Below are positions 9,294 to 20,092 of a DNA stretch of 64,000 nucleotides, in pieces; the stretch's first letter is position 1; every line of letters begins with the position of its first letter. The translations under genes and the position numbers were made by a program. The DNA comes from SG8-41 sp035574195 (GTDB taxonomy: Bacteria; Pseudomonadota; Gammaproteobacteria; Burkholderiales; SG8-41). The stretch covers positions 39,901 to 103,900 of the forward strand of contig DATLZE010000066.1 of the NCBI GenBank assembly GCA_035574195.1, in the 5' to 3' direction. The notes under the pieces were generated by a model, which saw only the letters and a program-made list of their open reading frames with translations, was not told where the DNA came from and searched no databases.

Positions 9294-10454
9294 ATGGAAC
9301 CGAATGCGGCAGGCTCGCCCTTGATCGGCGTGGTCGCGGGCGAGGCCTCTGGCGATCTTCTCGGCAGCTATCTGGTGCAGGCGCTGCGAGCACGCCTGCC
9401 ACACGCGCGCTTCGTCGGTATCGGGGGGCCGCGCATGCAGTCCGCGGGCGTGGAGTCGTTCTATCCGATGGAGAAGCTCGCGGTGCGCGGCTACGTGGAA
9501 GTGGCGCGCCACTACCTCGAGATCGTCGCGATCCGGAGGCGGCTGGCGGCTCGCCTGATCGAGGAGCGCCCGGCGCTGTTCGTGGGCGTGGACGCGCCGG
9601 ATTTCAACCTCGCCCTCGAGGAGCGGCTGCGCTCGGCCGGCATACCGACGGCGCATTTCGTGGCCCCGGCGATCTGGGCCTGGCGCAGGGAGCGCCTGGG
9701 ACAGATCCGCCGCGCGGTATCGCGCATGCTGGTGGTGTTCCCATTCGAGCGCGCGCTCTTCGAGCAGGCGGGCGTGCCGGTCGCCTACGTGGGGCACCCG
9801 CTCGCAGAGGCGCTCGCCCGGCTGCCTGCTCGCGACGCGGTGCGCGAGCAGCTGCGCCTGCCGGTGTCGGCCCGCGTCATCGCGCTTCTGCCGGGCAGCC
9901 GGACGAGCGAGATCGCTCAGCTGGCCGGCCTCTTCCTCGATGCGGCCGCGAGAATCGCGGCGGGCGTCGGGGGGGCGCATTTTCTGGTGCCGCTCGCGAG
10001 CCGCGAGACGCGCGAGCTATTCGAATCCGTGCTCTACCGCCGCGCAGAAGACGGGCTCAACGTGACAGTGCTCTTCGGGCACGCCCACGAAGCCATGGCT
10101 GCGGCCGACGTGGTGCTGGCAGCTTCCGGCACAGCTACGCTGGAAGCCGCCCTGATCGGGCGGCCGGTGGTGATCGCCTACCGCATGCCGTACTTGTCCT
10201 GGTGGCTCACGCGGCTGCGCCGCTACCAGCCTTACATCGGACTGCCCAACATCCTGGCCGGGGAGTTCATCGTTCCGGAATTCGTGCAGGAAGAGGCCAC
10301 CGCGGAGAACCTCTCGCAGGCGGTGACCAACCTCCTGTTCGACGGAACGGTCCGCGCGCGGCTCGAGCGCCGCTTCGCCGCGATCGCGCGCGAGCTCAGG
10401 CAGGACAGCGCCGAGCGCATCGCCGCAGCGCTCCTGCCCTTGATCGAGCCCTGA
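9294..10454 (+). CDS. lpxB: Lipid-A-disaccharide synthase
   Basis: LpxB is a GT-B glycosyltransferase (family GT19) that joins UDP-2,3-diacylglucosamine and lipid X into the tetraacyl disaccharide on the inner membrane face. The 386 residues start with IGVVAGEASGDLLGSYLVQAL, the family signature. FVAPAIWAWRRERL and the donor-binding region VVLAASGTATLEAALIGRPV follow. The spacer of 111 bases after lpxA shows no gene. It is followed 7 bases later by rnhB, as is usual. Confidence 0.95.
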   Translation: MEPNAAGSPLIGVVAGEASGDLLGSYLVQALRARLPHARFVGIGGPRMQSAGVESFYPMEKLAVRGYVEVARHYLEIVAIRRRLAARLIEERPALFVGVDAPDFNLALEERLRSAGIPTAHFVAPAIWAWRRERLGQIRRAVSRMLVVFPFERALFEQAGVPVAYVGHPLAEALARLPARDAVREQLRLPVSARVIALLPGSRTSEIAQLAGLFLDAAARIAAGVGGAHFLVPLASRETRELFESVLYRRAEDGLNVTVLFGHAHEAMAAADVVLAASGTATLEAALIGRPVVIAYRMPYLSWWLTRLRRYQPYIGLPNILAGEFIVPEFVQEEATAENLSQAVTNLLFDGTVRARLERRFAAIARELRQDSAERIAAALLPLIEP

Positions 10455-10461
10455 GCTGCGC

Positions 10462-11049
10462 ATGGGTGCAATCCTGGTATGCGGCGTGGACGAAGCGGGG
10501 CGCGGGCCACTCGCCGGGCCGGTCACCGCCGCCGCCGTGATTCTCGAGCGGTCGCGACCGATCGCGGGGATCGCCGACTCCAAGACGCTCGCGCCCGCGA
10601 GGCGCGAGGCGCTGGCGCGGGAAATTCGCGCCCGGGCGCTCGCCTGCTCGGTGGCGAGCGCGAGCGTGGAGGAGATCGACTCGCTCAACATCCTGCAGGC
10701 GACTCTGCTCGCCATGCGCCGCGCCGTGGAGGGGCTGGGTATCAGGCCAGAGGAAGTGCTGGTGGACGGAACGCATCTGCCCCGGCTCGACGTGCCCGCG
10801 CGCGCGGTCCCGCGCGGGGACGCCACGGTCTCCGCGATCGCAGCCGCCTCCATTCTGGCCAAGGTCGCGCGCGACGCCATGATGCTGGAGCTGCATCGGG
10901 TGCATCCCGAGTACGGCTTCGACCGGCACAAGGGCTATCCTACCGCGGAGCACCTCGCGGCACTGAAGAGATACGGGGTCTCGGCCGCGCACCGGCGCAG
11001 CTTCGCGCCGGTGCGCGCGCTGCTCGAGATTCGCTCTCGCGAGCCCTGA
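10462..11049 (+). CDS. rnhB: Ribonuclease HII
   Basis: RNase HII cleaves RNA in RNA-DNA hybrids and removes single misincorporated ribonucleotides. The 195-residue protein has the type-2 motif GVDEAGRGPLAGPVTAAAV near the N terminus, supplying the catalytic Asp-Glu pair. The later acidic residue lies in EVLVDGTHLP. ASILAKVARDAMM and a C-terminal HKGYPT motif are also family hallmarks. It ends the lipid A operon. In relatives an RNA methyltransferase often follows directly; here other genes intervene (see findings). Confidence 0.95.
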   Translation: MGAILVCGVDEAGRGPLAGPVTAAAVILERSRPIAGIADSKTLAPARREALAREIRARALACSVASASVEEIDSLNILQATLLAMRRAVEGLGIRPEEVLVDGTHLPRLDVPARAVPRGDATVSAIAAASILAKVARDAMMLELHRVHPEYGFDRHKGYPTAEHLAALKRYGVSAAHRRSFAPVRALLEIRSREP

Positions 11050-11151
11050 ATTGGGGACCGAGAATCGAGAAAAACATGCTGCCCGCGCACCGCTCGCTGT
11101 CTCTTGCGCGATATGCAATTCGCTGAAAATGCGCGGAGCACCTTGGCGGCA

Positions 11152-11185
11152 GACCGCCGTTTACTGTTTGCCGACCACCGTTTAC
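11152..11185 (+). repeat. Two-copy direct repeat upstream of the CopD-like gene
   Basis: GACCGCCGTTTAC at 11152-11164 recurs as GACCACCGTTTAC at 11173-11185 (12 of 13 identical). The 21-base period is about two helical turns, and the second copy abuts the start of the next gene. The phasing fits a regulator binding one face of the DNA. It could also be chance or a small tandem duplication; no regulator is known. Confidence 0.5.
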
Positions 11186-11186
11186 C

Positions 11187-11642
11187 ATGCGGGTCATGAA
11201 AATCGCTTTGATGTTCCATCTGCTCGGTGCAGTGGTCTGGATCGGGGGCATGTTTTTCGCTTATCTCGTGTTGCGGCCGGCGGCCTCCCGCTTCGAGCCT
11301 GCCCACAGGCTTGCGCTGTGGGCCGCGGTCCTGGAGCGCTTTTTCCGCTGGGTGTGGGCGGCAGTGGCGTCGATCCTCGCGAGCGGGTTCTACATGTTAG
11401 CGGCGATCGCCGATGCGGGCCGGGTTCCGCTCTATGTCCATCTGATGCTCTATGCCGGAGTGCTGATGATGCTGATCTTCGCCTACGCGTTTTTCTCGCC
11501 GTATCCGGCACTGCGGCGCGCCGTGGCCGCGCAGGACTGGACGGCGGCGGCAGCAGCGCTCGACCAGATCCGCCTCGCCGTCGCCGTGAACCTCGCGCTC
11601 GGGCTGATCAATCTCGTCATCGCGACCGCGGGCGCCATATAG
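11187..11642 (+). CDS. CopD-like integral membrane protein
   Basis: The 151 residues form about four membrane helices. They begin with IALMFHLLGAVVWIGGMFFA, which resembles the His-containing first helix of CopD/YcnJ-type membrane proteins; in that family the helix bears a possible metal or heme ligand. The second helix carries WVWAAVASILASGFYML, and the last is LAVAVNLALGLINLVIATAG. Two in-frame ATGs (11187 and 11196) are close; the second gives the more typical N terminus. The function is not known; copper or heme handling is only suggested by family likeness. It converges on senB with a 36-base gap. Confidence 0.7.
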   Translation: MRVMKIALMFHLLGAVVWIGGMFFAYLVLRPAASRFEPAHRLALWAAVLERFFRWVWAAVASILASGFYMLAAIADAGRVPLYVHLMLYAGVLMMLIFAYAFFSPYPALRRAVAAQDWTAAAAALDQIRLAVAVNLALGLINLVIATAGAI

Positions 11643-11678
11643 CCTCGGTCTCCAAGGCAGGAGGCGGTCCCGCGGCCG

Positions 11679-12623
11679 TCAACGCAGCTCGGCGAGGAGC
11701 CGCCCCAGGCTCTCGCGCTCGCGCCGGACGGTCACCAGCCGTCTGCGCTCCCGGCACTGCTGCCGCAGCAGCCAGTGGAAGCGGGGATCGCTCTCCACAC
11801 GCCACATCAGGCGTGCGAGCGCGCGCGCGTCCTCCAGGGGAAAATAGCCGCGGTAGCGGGCGCCGAGCATGCCGACGTTGCCCGGAATGCGCGAGGCGAG
11901 CACCGGAGTTCCGGCTGCGAGCGCCTCGGACACGACGTTGGCGCCGCCTTCCATGCGCGAACTGATCACCATCGCGCGGGCGCGAGCGAGCAGCCGCAGC
12001 GCCTTTCCGTGTGCAACCTCTCCCAGCCAGCGGTAGCGCGGCTCGCGCTCGCTCCAGGCACGCGCGGCCTGGGCCATTTCCGGGCTCATTGCCGCGCCGA
12101 TGTGCGTGATGCGGATGCGGCTTTCTGCAGGCAGGTGGGCGAGCGCCTGCGCGGCACGGAAAGGATCCTTTTCCTCGCGCAGGTGCCCGCTCACCACGAT
12201 CTCGAAGCAGCGCTTGAGCGGAGGGCAGGCGGCGGCGCGCGCCGACTGGTAGATCACGCGCGTCTTGCGGCGCAGATCGGGGGCGAGCTCGTCGAGCCCG
12301 CGCTCCTGCAACACCACCATGCGGGTGGCGAGCCGCATGGATTCGCGGGCGTTCGCGTCGAACCGGATGTCGCGGTAGAGATCGGTGCCGGTCAGCGCCA
12401 GCACGATCGGGCGCTCTGGCCAGGTCTCGGCGAAGCGCCGGATGGAGTCATGGCTGCGGCGCGCGTGCAACGCGATCAGGACGTCCGCCGCGGCGCCATC
12501 CCATTCGACTTGCACGCGCACCCGGTGGCCCATCGCGCGCAGCAGCGCCGCCCAACGGTCCGCGGTGGTGCGGTTGCCGTGGCGCGTGCCGGCCGCGGCG
12601 GGTGTGGCGATCGCGATTTTCAC
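11679..12623 (-). CDS. senB: Glycosyltransferase, probable selenosugar synthase SenB
   Basis: The 314-residue GT-B (GT4-like) protein has an N-terminal acceptor half (TPAAAGTRHGNRTTADRWA, ALHARRSHDSIRRF, LALTGTDLYRDI). Its donor half carries SGHLREEKDPFRAAQAL and SSRMEGGANVVSEALAAGTP. These motifs match, from memory, the family now called SenB, which makes a selenosugar from a UDP-sugar and selenophosphate. It is divergent from an EgtB/SenA-like gene 47 bases away, which strengthens the call. The start is GTG at 12623. A selD-like senC is not in the window. A generic glycosyltransferase is the fallback reading. Confidence 0.75.
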   Translation of the reverse strand: MKIAIATPAAAGTRHGNRTTADRWAALLRAMGHRVRVQVEWDGAAADVLIALHARRSHDSIRRFAETWPERPIVLALTGTDLYRDIRFDANARESMRLATRMVVLQERGLDELAPDLRRKTRVIYQSARAAACPPLKRCFEIVVSGHLREEKDPFRAAQALAHLPAESRIRITHIGAAMSPEMAQAARAWSEREPRYRWLGEVAHGKALRLLARARAMVISSRMEGGANVVSEALAAGTPVLASRIPGNVGMLGARYRGYFPLEDARALARLMWRVESDPRFHWLLRQQCRERRRLVTVRRERESLGRLLAELR

Positions 12624-12670
12624 CGGAGCGCGTTGCCGCTACACTTTGGCTCATTTTCACACAGCCGGCC

Positions 12671-13975
12671 ATGAGCGAGCCAGCATCCACGTTCGGTGTC
12701 GCCGGGCTGCGGCGCCTGCTGCTCGAGGCGCGCGCCCGCACCCTCGCCCATGCGCACGATCTGCACGGCGCACAGCTGCTGGGGCCGCGCCTCGCGATCG
12801 TCAACCCGCCGCTGTGGGAAATCGGCCACGTCGGCTGGTTCCAGGAATACTGGTGCCTGCGCCACCGGCCGCGGCGAACGCCGCTGGCACCGCTGCTTCC
12901 GGGCGCCGATGCGCTCTACGATTCCGCGATCGTTCCCCATGCCGCGCGCTGGGACCTGCCCCTGCCCGGGCTCGAGGCGACGCTGCGCTATCTCGAACGG
13001 GTCCTGCAGCGCGTGCTCGAGCGCCTCGAGCGGGAGGGCGCCACGCCGCACTTGCGCTACTTCGTCCAGCTCGCCGCGTATCACGAGGAAATGCACTGCG
13101 AGGCGTTCACCTACACGCGCCAGACGCTCGGCTATGCCGCCCCCCCTGACGGTCCCGTGAAGGCCGGGCTGGGCGCCGGGCCCTGTCCGGGCGATGTCGA
13201 GATCCCGGGCGGTGAATTTCTCCTGGGCGCCTCGCCGCAGGACGCATCCTTCGTCTTCGACAATGAAAAATGGGCGCATCGCGTGCGGGTCGCGCCGTTC
13301 GCGATCGCGCGCGCCCCGGTCACCAACGCCGAATTCGCCGCCTTCGTCGCCGACGGCGGCTACTGCCGGCGCGAGCTGTGGAGCAGGGCGGGCTGGCGCT
13401 GGCGGGAACAGGCCCGGGTCAATGGCCCTCTGTACTGGGAGAAGAACGGCGGAGACTGGATGCGCCGCCTCTACGACAGGATGATCGAGCTTTCGCCTCA
13501 TGCGCCCGTGATCCATGTCAGCTGGTACGAGGCGGACGCTTATTGCCGCTGGGCGGGGCGGCGGCTGCCGACGGAGGCCGAATGGGAATTCGCTGCCGCT
13601 GCGGTGCCCGCTGTGGCCGGCGAGAAGCGCAAGTATCCGTGGGGCGATGCGGACGGGCAAGCGCAACGGGCCAACTTGTATGGAACGCTCGGCACCTGCG
13701 CCGACGTCGCGGCGTTTCCGGAAGGCGACAGCGCATGGGGCTGCCGCCAGATGCTGGGCAACGTCTGGGAATGGGTCGCCGACTGGTTCGGTCCCTACCC
13801 GGGTTATATCCGCGACCCCTACAAGGAGTACTCGGAGCCTTGGTTCGGCGACCACAAGGTGCTGCGCGGCGGCAGCTTCGCGACGCGCGCGGCGCTGCTG
13901 CGCAATACCTGGCGCAATTTCTACACGCCGGACCGGCGCGACGTCTTCGCCGGATTCCGCACCTGCGCGGCGTGA
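12671..13975 (+). CDS. senA: EgtB-like nonheme iron enzyme, probable selenoneine synthase SenA
   Basis: The 434 residues have an EgtB layout. A DinB-like N-terminal domain contains PLWEIGHVGWFQEYW, then the iron-binding H-x3-H-x-E in AYHEEMHCEAFTY. A formylglycine-enzyme/sulfatase-modifying-like C-terminal domain follows (WYEADAYCRWAGRRLPTEAE, MLGNVWEWVADWFGP, VLRGGSFATR, FAGFRTCA). EgtB joins hercynine to a sulfur donor; SenA uses a selenosugar instead. The SenA reading rests on divergent pairing with senB. EgtB activity remains possible. No egtD (hercynine maker) is nearby. The gene overlaps the next start by 4 bases. Confidence 0.75.
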   Translation: MSEPASTFGVAGLRRLLLEARARTLAHAHDLHGAQLLGPRLAIVNPPLWEIGHVGWFQEYWCLRHRPRRTPLAPLLPGADALYDSAIVPHAARWDLPLPGLEATLRYLERVLQRVLERLEREGATPHLRYFVQLAAYHEEMHCEAFTYTRQTLGYAAPPDGPVKAGLGAGPCPGDVEIPGGEFLLGASPQDASFVFDNEKWAHRVRVAPFAIARAPVTNAEFAAFVADGGYCRRELWSRAGWRWREQARVNGPLYWEKNGGDWMRRLYDRMIELSPHAPVIHVSWYEADAYCRWAGRRLPTEAEWEFAAAAVPAVAGEKRKYPWGDADGQAQRANLYGTLGTCADVAAFPEGDSAWGCRQMLGNVWEWVADWFGPYPGYIRDPYKEYSEPWFGDHKVLRGGSFATRAALLRNTWRNFYTPDRRDVFAGFRTCAA

Positions 13976-14793
13976 AGCGAATCAGCTCAGCAGACAATCC
14001 GCATTACAAGGCGCTGCGGCGCCTCGTTCAATCCTCCCAGGAGCGGAAGAAAACAGGGCTGTCGGTGCTCGATGGCGCACGCCTCGTCGCGGCCTATCGC
14101 GAGCAGGGCGGCACGCCCGAGGAAATCGTCATCAGCAACTCGGCAGGCGCCGATCCGCAGGTGCAGGCCCTGCTGCAGGATATGCCAGGATCGCAGCTCC
14201 TCGTGCTGAGCGACGCGCTGTTCGCGGGGCTGTCCTCGGTCGCGACACCGACCGGGATCCTCGCCGTGGTGAGGACCCCGCGCCCGCAGCCGCTACCGCA
14301 GGAAATGGACGCCTGCGTGATGCTGGAGGGGCTCCAGGATCCTGGCAACCTCGGCTCGATCCTGCGCACCTGCGCCGGGGCGGGGGTGCGCCACGTGCTG
14401 CTGTCGAGGGACGCGGTGCACGCCTGGTCACCGCGCGTGCTGCGCGCCGCGATGGGAGCGCATTTCGCGCTCCAGATCCACGAGCACGTTGACTTGGCGC
14501 AGGCAGCGGCCGCGTTTCCCGGAAAACGGATCGCGACTGATCGGCACGCCGTGCGCTCTCTCTACGACGTGGATCTCACGGGCCGGGTCGCGCTGCTCTT
14601 CGGGCGCGAGGGCAGCGGCCTCACGCTCCGGCTCAAGCAGGCGGCCGACGAGGTGGTGGCGATTCCGATGCCGGGGGGGATCGAGTCGCTCAACGTCGCG
14701 GCAGCGGCGGCCGTGTGCCTGTTCGAGCGGGTGAGGCAGCTTTCAGCGCTCGGCGACCGATCATCGACTGCCTCCGGCAAGGGAGGAAGCTGA
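13972..14793 (+). CDS. TrmH/SpoU-family RNA 2'-O-methyltransferase
   Basis: The 273-residue SPOUT methyltransferase should modify rRNA or tRNA ribose using S-adenosylmethionine. An N-terminal RNA-binding part (KRISSADNPHYKALRRLVQS) resembles RlmB/TsnR-type substrates-binding domains. The knotted catalytic domain has motif 1 LEGLQDPGNLGSILRTCAGA, motif 2 ALLFGREGSGL and motif 3 IPMPGGIESLNVAAAAAVCL. The start is GTG 13972 inside the senA stop (GTGA), implying translational coupling. The exact target nucleotide cannot be told. Confidence 0.88.
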   Translation: MKRISSADNPHYKALRRLVQSSQERKKTGLSVLDGARLVAAYREQGGTPEEIVISNSAGADPQVQALLQDMPGSQLLVLSDALFAGLSSVATPTGILAVVRTPRPQPLPQEMDACVMLEGLQDPGNLGSILRTCAGAGVRHVLLSRDAVHAWSPRVLRAAMGAHFALQIHEHVDLAQAAAAFPGKRIATDRHAVRSLYDVDLTGRVALLFGREGSGLTLRLKQAADEVVAIPMPGGIESLNVAAAAAVCLFERVRQLSALGDRSSTASGKGGS

Positions 14794-14848
14794 ATATTGC
14801 GCTTCCTATGCCGCTTGGAGCTGATCGCTGCAAGCCGATAACTGGCGG

Positions 14849-15673
14849 CTAATAGATCCTCCGCACCAGCTTCGCCTCGTGCAGGATGGTCGTCGCCAGC
14901 TCCTCGACCGACTTGCTGGTCGCGTCGAGGTAGGGAATGCCTTCCTGGCGCATCAGCGCCTCTGCGGCGCGCACCTCGTACTCGCAGTTGGCGAGCGTGG
15001 CGTAGCGGCTGCCCGGCCGGCGCTCGTTGCGGATCTGTTGCAGCCGCTCCGGCTGGATGGTGAGCCCATAGAGCCGGCGCTTGAGCGGCCGCAGCTGCGC
15101 CGGCAGCTGCCGGTGCTCGAAGTCCTCGGGGATCAGCGGATAGTTGGCAGCGCGCACGCCGTACTGCATCGCGAGGTAGAGGCAGGTCGGGGTCTTGCCG
15201 CAGCGCGATACCCCGACCAGGATCACGTCGGCGTCGGCGAGGTTGCGCGTGGCGTGGCCGTCGTCGTGCGCGAGCGCGTAGTTCACCGACTCGATGCGGT
15301 GATGGTAATTCACGAAGTCGGTGACGCTGTGCGAGCGACCGACCGCGTGCGAGGCCTTCACGCCGAGCTCGCGCTCGAGCGGCGAGATGAAGATCTCGAA
15401 GCAGTCGAGAAACAGGGCGTTTGCCTGTCCGACGACTTGCGCGATCTCGGTGCGAGCGAGCGTGCTGATCACGATCGGGCGCACGCCGTCTGCTGTGCCC
15501 TGGCGGTTGATCCGTTCCACGGCCTCGCGCGCCTTCTCCGGCGTGTCCACGAAGGGCAGCGTCACTTCCTCGAACTGCACCCCGTCGAACTGAGTGAGCA
15601 GGCTGTGCCCGAGCATCTCCGCGGTAATGCCGGTACGGTCGGAAACGAAGAATGCCGTGCGCTTGTGCGCCAT
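14849..15673 (-). CDS. ppsR: PEP synthase regulatory kinase/pyrophosphorylase
   Basis: This DUF299-family protein of 274 residues controls PEP synthase by ADP-dependent phosphorylation and phosphate-dependent dephosphorylation of a Thr next to its catalytic His. The N terminus KRTAFFVSDRTGITAEMLG and the P-loop GVSRCGKTPTCLYLA are diagnostic. The ATG at 15673 is chosen because everything upstream in frame lies in the divergent promoter region. It is divergent from ppsA, its target, with 73 bases between, the usual arrangement. Confidence 0.94.
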   Translation of the reverse strand: MAHKRTAFFVSDRTGITAEMLGHSLLTQFDGVQFEEVTLPFVDTPEKAREAVERINRQGTADGVRPIVISTLARTEIAQVVGQANALFLDCFEIFISPLERELGVKASHAVGRSHSVTDFVNYHHRIESVNYALAHDDGHATRNLADADVILVGVSRCGKTPTCLYLAMQYGVRAANYPLIPEDFEHRQLPAQLRPLKRRLYGLTIQPERLQQIRNERRPGSRYATLANCEYEVRAAEALMRQEGIPYLDATSKSVEELATTILHEAKLVRRIY

Positions 15674-15701
15674 CGGTGCTGCCCGCGGCGGATTTTGCCG
15701 G

Positions 15702-15707
15702 TAAAAT
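15702..15707 (+). promoter_or_regulatory. Candidate -10 box of ppsA in the ppsR/ppsA spacer
   Basis: TAAAAT preceded by CCGG and followed by AACGCG lies 39 bases before the ppsA ATG. The same word GGTAAAATARCG recurs before pyrG and acpP, which supports its being a sigma-70 -10 element. No good -35 hexamer is visible at the usual spacing. Confidence 0.45.
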
Positions 15708-15746
15708 AACGCGTTTTCCCGCGAACCACAATCGGTTGTTCCGCTC

Positions 15747-18137
<2,391 letters not shown>

Positions 18138-18205
18138 GGGGGCGCCGGCCCGCAATTCAGGGTCGGGCCAGAGAGGATACAGAACGCCGAATGCGCAACC
18201 CGCAT

Positions 18206-18240
18206 GCCGCGCTGAAAAGCGTTGGCGGCGGCGTTTTTTT
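18206..18240 (+). terminator. Possible rho-independent terminator after ppsA
   Basis: GCCGC at 18206-18210 can pair with GCGGC at 18225-18229. An inner GCT/AGC pair closes a GAAA loop, with a 4-base bulge on the right arm, and seven T follow at 18234-18240. The T-run directly joins the pyrG -10 element, so the two signals are compacted. The bulge weakens the call. Confidence 0.45.
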
Positions 18241-18248
18241 GGTAAAAT
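18240..18248 (+). promoter_or_regulatory. Extended -10 promoter of pyrG
   Basis: TGGTAAAAT (TG at -15/-14, hexamer TAAAAT at 18243-18248) lies 22 bases before the pyrG ATG. A weak -35 (GTTGGC, 18221-18226, spacer 16) is present. The identical nine bases precede acpP on the opposite strand. Confidence 0.55.
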
Positions 18249-18270
18249 AGCGAAACCGCTGGCACAGGCG

Positions 18271-19947
18271 ATGACCAAATACATCTTTGTCACAGGTGGG
18301 GTGGTCTCCTCTCTGGGCAAAGGTATCGCCGCCGCATCGCTCGCTGCCGTCCTCGAATCGCGCGGCCTCAAAATCTCGATGGTCAAGCTGGATCCCTATC
18401 TCAACGTGGATCCGGGGACCATGAGCCCGTTCCAGCACGGCGAAGTCTTCGTCACCGAGGACGGAGCCGAGACCGATCTCGACCTCGGCCACTACGAGCG
18501 CTTCCTGCACGCCAAGATGTCGAAGCGCAACAACTTCACCACCGGCCAGATCTACGAGAGCGTGATCCGCAAGGAACGCCGCGGCGACTACCTGGGCGGC
18601 ACCGTCCAGGTCATTCCGCACATCACCGACGAGATCAAGCTCTTCATCCGCCGCGGTGCGGGCGACGCGGAGGTAGCGGTGGTCGAGATCGGCGGCACGG
18701 TAGGCGATATCGAGTCGCTGCCTTTCCTCGAGGCGATCCGCCAGATGGCGATCGAACTGGGGCGCGAGAACTACTGCTTCATTCACCTCACCCTGGTGCC
18801 GTACGTCGCGGCGGCTGGAGAGATCAAGACCAAGCCCACTCAGCACTCGGTGAAGGAGCTGCGCGAGATCGGCATCCAGCCCGACGTGCTGCTGTGCCGG
18901 GCCGACCGTCCGTTGCCGGAGGACGAGCGGCGCAAGATCGCGCTCTTCACCAACGTTCCGGTGGAGGCGGTGATCTCGGCCGTGGACGTGGACAGCATCT
19001 ACCGCATTCCGGCGATGCTGCACGCCCAGAAGCTCGACGATATCGTCTGCCGCAAGCTCGGCCTCGACCCCCCGCCCGCCAACCTGTCGAGCTGGGAGAA
19101 GCTGGTCTACGCCCTCGAGCATCCGCAGCGCAGCGTCAACATCGCGCTGGTAGGCAAATACGTGGATCTCACCGAGTCGTACAAGTCGCTCACCGAGGCG
19201 CTGACCCACGCCGGCATCCATACCGGCGCCCGGGTCAAGATCCACTACATCGACTCGGAGGGCATCGAGAAGAACGGTACCGGATGCCTCGCGGCGATGG
19301 ACGCGATCCTGGTGCCCGGAGGCTTCGGCCGCCGCGGCGTGGAGGGCAAGATCAGGGCGATCCGCCACGCGCGCGAGAATCGCGTGCCGTATCTCGGCAT
19401 CTGTCTCGGCATGCAGCTCGCGGTGATCGAGTATGCGCGCAACGTGGCGGGGCTCGCCCACGCCCACAGCACCGAGTTCGATCCGGACACACCGCACCCC
19501 GTGGTCGCGCTGATCACGGAATGGCAGGACCGCGATGGGCGCATAGAGCGCCGCGACACGCACTCCGAACTGGGCGGCACGATGCGCCTGGGCGGGCAGG
19601 AATGCCTGCTCGAGCCCGGCTCGCTCGCGCGCCGCATCTACGGACAGGAGCGCATCGTGGAGCGCCATCGCCACCGCTACGAGGTCAACAACCATTATCT
19701 TCCCCGGCTCCAGGAAGCAGGGCTCAGGGTGAGCGGCCGGTCCTCGACCCGGGACCGGCTGTGCGAGATGGTGGAGCTCGACGATCATCCCTGGTTCATC
19801 GGCTGCCAGTTCCATCCCGAGTTCACCTCGACGCCGCGCCACAGTCATCCGCTGTTCAAGGCGTTCGTGCAGGCCGCCCTTGCCAACGCCCGCTCCGATC
19901 CAGCTGCCGGCGCTCCGGGCGAGGAGCGCCTGAAGAGCCTTGCCTGA
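18271..19947 (+). CDS. pyrG: CTP synthase
   Basis: PyrG aminates UTP to CTP using glutamine. The 558 residues comprise an N-terminal amidoligase domain (FVTGGVVSSLGKGIAAASLA, KLDPYLNVDPGTMSPFQHGE). The C-terminal class I glutaminase has its nucleophile Cys378 in YLGICLGMQLAVIEYA and the His/Glu pair in FHPEF. The start ATG is certain because the family begins TKYIFVTGG. The gene is followed by a small open frame and kdsA; the order pyrG-kdsA-eno is standard in proteobacteria. Confidence 0.97.
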   Translation: MTKYIFVTGGVVSSLGKGIAAASLAAVLESRGLKISMVKLDPYLNVDPGTMSPFQHGEVFVTEDGAETDLDLGHYERFLHAKMSKRNNFTTGQIYESVIRKERRGDYLGGTVQVIPHITDEIKLFIRRGAGDAEVAVVEIGGTVGDIESLPFLEAIRQMAIELGRENYCFIHLTLVPYVAAAGEIKTKPTQHSVKELREIGIQPDVLLCRADRPLPEDERRKIALFTNVPVEAVISAVDVDSIYRIPAMLHAQKLDDIVCRKLGLDPPPANLSSWEKLVYALEHPQRSVNIALVGKYVDLTESYKSLTEALTHAGIHTGARVKIHYIDSEGIEKNGTGCLAAMDAILVPGGFGRRGVEGKIRAIRHARENRVPYLGICLGMQLAVIEYARNVAGLAHAHSTEFDPDTPHPVVALITEWQDRDGRIERRDTHSELGGTMRLGGQECLLEPGSLARRIYGQERIVERHRHRYEVNNHYLPRLQEAGLRVSGRSSTRDRLCEMVELDDHPWFIGCQFHPEFTSTPRHSHPLFKAFVQAALANARSDPAAGAPGEERLKSLA

Positions 19948-19951
19948 GCGG

Positions 19952-20092
19952 ATGGCTGAGCGGATGGATCTCTGCGGCTTCAAGGCGGGACTCGATCAGC
20001 CGCTCTTTTTGATGGCGGGGCGAGGCGGACTCGGCGGGCGCGCAGCGCCGGGGGCGGGCAGCCGAGCGGGGCCCGCGGGTGGGAGCCGATGA
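19952..20092 (+). CDS. 46-residue open frame made from a duplicated kdsA head
   Basis: The frame starts with ATG 4 bases after pyrG and ends TGA inside the kdsA ATG (ATGA). Residues 5-23 (MDLCGFKAGLDQPLFLMAG) copy the KdsA N terminus. The rest is Gly/Ala/Arg-rich sequence of no known kind. It is most likely a by-product of the duplication rather than a functional peptide. Because its stop overlaps the kdsA start, translation of it could feed ribosomes to kdsA. Confidence 0.3.
   Translation: MAERMDLCGFKAGLDQPLFLMAGRGGLGGRAAPGAGSRAGPAGGSR
19964..20019 (+). repeat. Copy 1 of kdsA 5'-end duplication
   Basis: These 56 bases match 20098-20153 at 54 positions, the differences being C/T and G/A within the second half. 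The copies are offset by 134 bases. This copy is cut off after the codons for LFLMAG and continues into unrelated GC-rich sequence. Confidence 0.95.
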
